Origin: an uncultured Lachnospiraceae bacterium
GTDB lineage: Bacteria > Bacillota > Clostridia > Lachnospirales > Lachnospiraceae
Assembly (NCBI GenBank): GCA_946566685.1
Contig: CAMNXA010000026.1
Location: 1-45,049 of the forward strand
Direction of reading: 5' to 3'
DNA length: 45,049 bases
The position numbers were made by a program, and so were the translations under genes. This document shows positions 44,225 through 45,049 of this stretch, one piece after another (position 1 is the stretch's first letter; every line of letters begins with the position of its first letter). Below the pieces are notes generated by a model, which saw nothing but the letters and a program-made list of their open reading frames with translations, did not search any database and had not been told where the DNA came from.

Positions 44225-44695
44225 ATGCAGGATGAAGTCAGGGATAAGTCTGTCGCGTTTGTGATCCGGATGGGAAAGAACGGAGGGAAGCTGACGGCAG
44301 ACATTTTGAAATGGGCGATACGCCAGTACCAGAGGCAGGCAAACGAGTCGCAGCATGGGAAACAGAGCGTAAAAAGCCTTGTGGGGCAGGGGGACGGCGT
44401 ACAGAATATCGAGATCACGGATAAGAATATCAAATCCTTTGAGCGGGTTGCGAGAAAGTACGGCGTGGACTTTGCGCTGAAAAAAGACCCGGCACAGGGC
44501 AGGTATCTTGTATTTTTCAAGGCCCGTGATGCGGATGCCCTAAATGCCGCTTTTGCGGAATATACCGCGAAAACACTGAACCGGGAGAAGGGAAAGCCTT
44601 CTATTAAAAAGCAGCTTTCCCATTTCAAACAGCTTGTTATGGGGCAATCCGTGGACAGGGAGAAACACCGCGGGAAAGGAGGGATTGAGCATTGA
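44225..44695 (+). CDS. PcfB-family (DUF3801) conjugation protein
   Basis: A 156-residue protein starting 19 nt after srtB with AGGGAGG upstream. It opens with DEVRDKSVAFVIRMGKNGGKLTADILKWAIR and contains NIEITDKNIKSFERVARKYGVDFALKKD, the pattern of DUF3801. PcfB of the enterococcal pCF10 system is a relaxosome accessory factor that links the relaxase to the VirD4 coupling protein. The gene position just before the coupling protein matches. Its stop overlaps the next start. Confidence 0.85.
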   Translation: MQDEVRDKSVAFVIRMGKNGGKLTADILKWAIRQYQRQANESQHGKQSVKSLVGQGDGVQNIEITDKNIKSFERVARKYGVDFALKKDPAQGRYLVFFKARDADALNAAFAEYTAKTLNREKGKPSIKKQLSHFKQLVMGQSVDREKHRGKGGIEH

Positions 44696-45006
44696 AAGGC
44701 AATATTGACATAAAAAAATATGTTGTACCTAATCTGCCCTATGTAATGATGTTCTGGTTTTTCTCGAAAATCGCGGAGGGCTACCGGCTCAGTGCAGGCA
44801 CGGATGCGGTAACAAAGGCTATGGCGGCAGTATCCGGCCTGGGGGCGACGATTAGCGCAAACCCGCTTCCGAGTTTCCATCCCCGCGACCTGCTCATAGG
44901 CATTGCAGGCGCGGCGGCAGTCCGGGCGGTGGTGTACTTTAAGGGAAAAAATGCTAAAAAATACCGTCATGGCGTGGAGTATGGTTCTGCACGGTGGAGT
45001 GCATAA
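44692..45006 (+). CDS. VirD4/TraG coupling protein, N-terminal fragment
   Basis: 104 residues from TTG 44692, supported by AGGAGGG 8 nt upstream and overlapping the pcfB stop. Two hydrophobic segments (about 11-25 and 66-83) are followed by KYRHGVEYGSARW, the conserved entry to the cytoplasmic ATPase domain of VirD4/TcpA-type coupling proteins. The frame then reads S-A-stop; full-length relatives continue roughly 500 residues with the Walker motifs. The following 43 bases show no continuation in any frame. Either an insertion sits here or the gene is broken. Confidence 0.7.
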   Translation: MKGNIDIKKYVVPNLPYVMMFWFFSKIAEGYRLSAGTDAVTKAMAAVSGLGATISANPLPSFHPRDLLIGIAGAAAVRAVVYFKGKNAKKYRHGVEYGSARWSA

Positions 45007-45049
45007 TCTTAACTGTAAGCAACACCTATATTGACGCAGGAGGATATGC
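45007..45049 (+). other. Unassigned tail after the coupling-protein stop
   Basis: No VirD4 residues are recovered in any frame. AGGAGG occurs at 45038-45043, only two bases before an ATG at 45046. The tail may be the start of an inserted element (a group II intron or IS). Confidence 0.3.

Overview
The window looks like a gut Lachnospiraceae (Clostridia) chromosome. The protein families are Firmicute-type, with class B sortase, LytR-CpsA-Psr, GH25 lysozymes, RepA_N and PcfB. Shine-Dalgarno sites are strong, TTG and GTG starts are used, and every gene I can support lies on the + strand. Genus cannot be fixed from the sequence alone.

Region 1 (1-28.9 kb) is a cell-surface polysaccharide locus. 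It opens with the 3' part of a membrane-anchored Big_2/GH25 protein whose cytoplasmic tail is an acidic 51-bp tandem repeat. Next come dTDP-rhamnose genes rfbB, rfbA and rfbC, with a second GH25 enzyme lodged between rfbA and rfbC; no rfbD is present. An ABC exporter follows (Wzm-like permease and a Wzt-like ATPase with a C-terminal extension). Then come a giant multi-module GT2 enzyme, a methyltransferase-kinase fusion and another GT2. After a structured 730-bp gap there are a phosphoglucomutase, two more GT2 enzymes, an initiating phosphoglycosyltransferase, an LCP ligase, a further GT2 and glmS. The inferred logic is: make precursors (pgcA, rfb, glmS), prime the lipid carrier (WcaJ-type), polymerise in the cytoplasm (GT2s), cap (methyltransferase-kinase), export (ABC) and attach to the wall (LCP). 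No Wzx or Wzy is seen, which fits an ABC-dependent pathway. The methyltransferase-kinase plus a Wzt with an extended C-terminus resembles the WbdD/Wzt chain-termination system of Gram-negative O9a antigens.

Region 2 (28.9-34.2 kb) holds a membrane HtrA protease, then a ClpX-like AAA+ unfoldase with an acidic N-terminal extension and altered ClpP-contact loops. The unfoldase is followed 40 nt later by a subtilisin-family protein whose catalytic Ser aligns with Cys and whose C-terminus ends abruptly.

Region 3 (34.2-45.0 kb) is one end of an integrative/conjugative element. It contains a repeat-rich junction, a SymE/AbrB-fold protein, a DUF5348 protein, ParA, ParB, a RepA_N initiator, a DUF3846 protein, a large DUF11-repeat surface protein overlapping its own class B sortase gene, a PcfB protein and a VirD4 coupling-protein ORF that stops after its N-terminal region. 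The repA gene carries four iteron-like repeats at exact 23-bp spacing followed by three 15-bp AT-rich repeats, which I read as an origin embedded in the gene.
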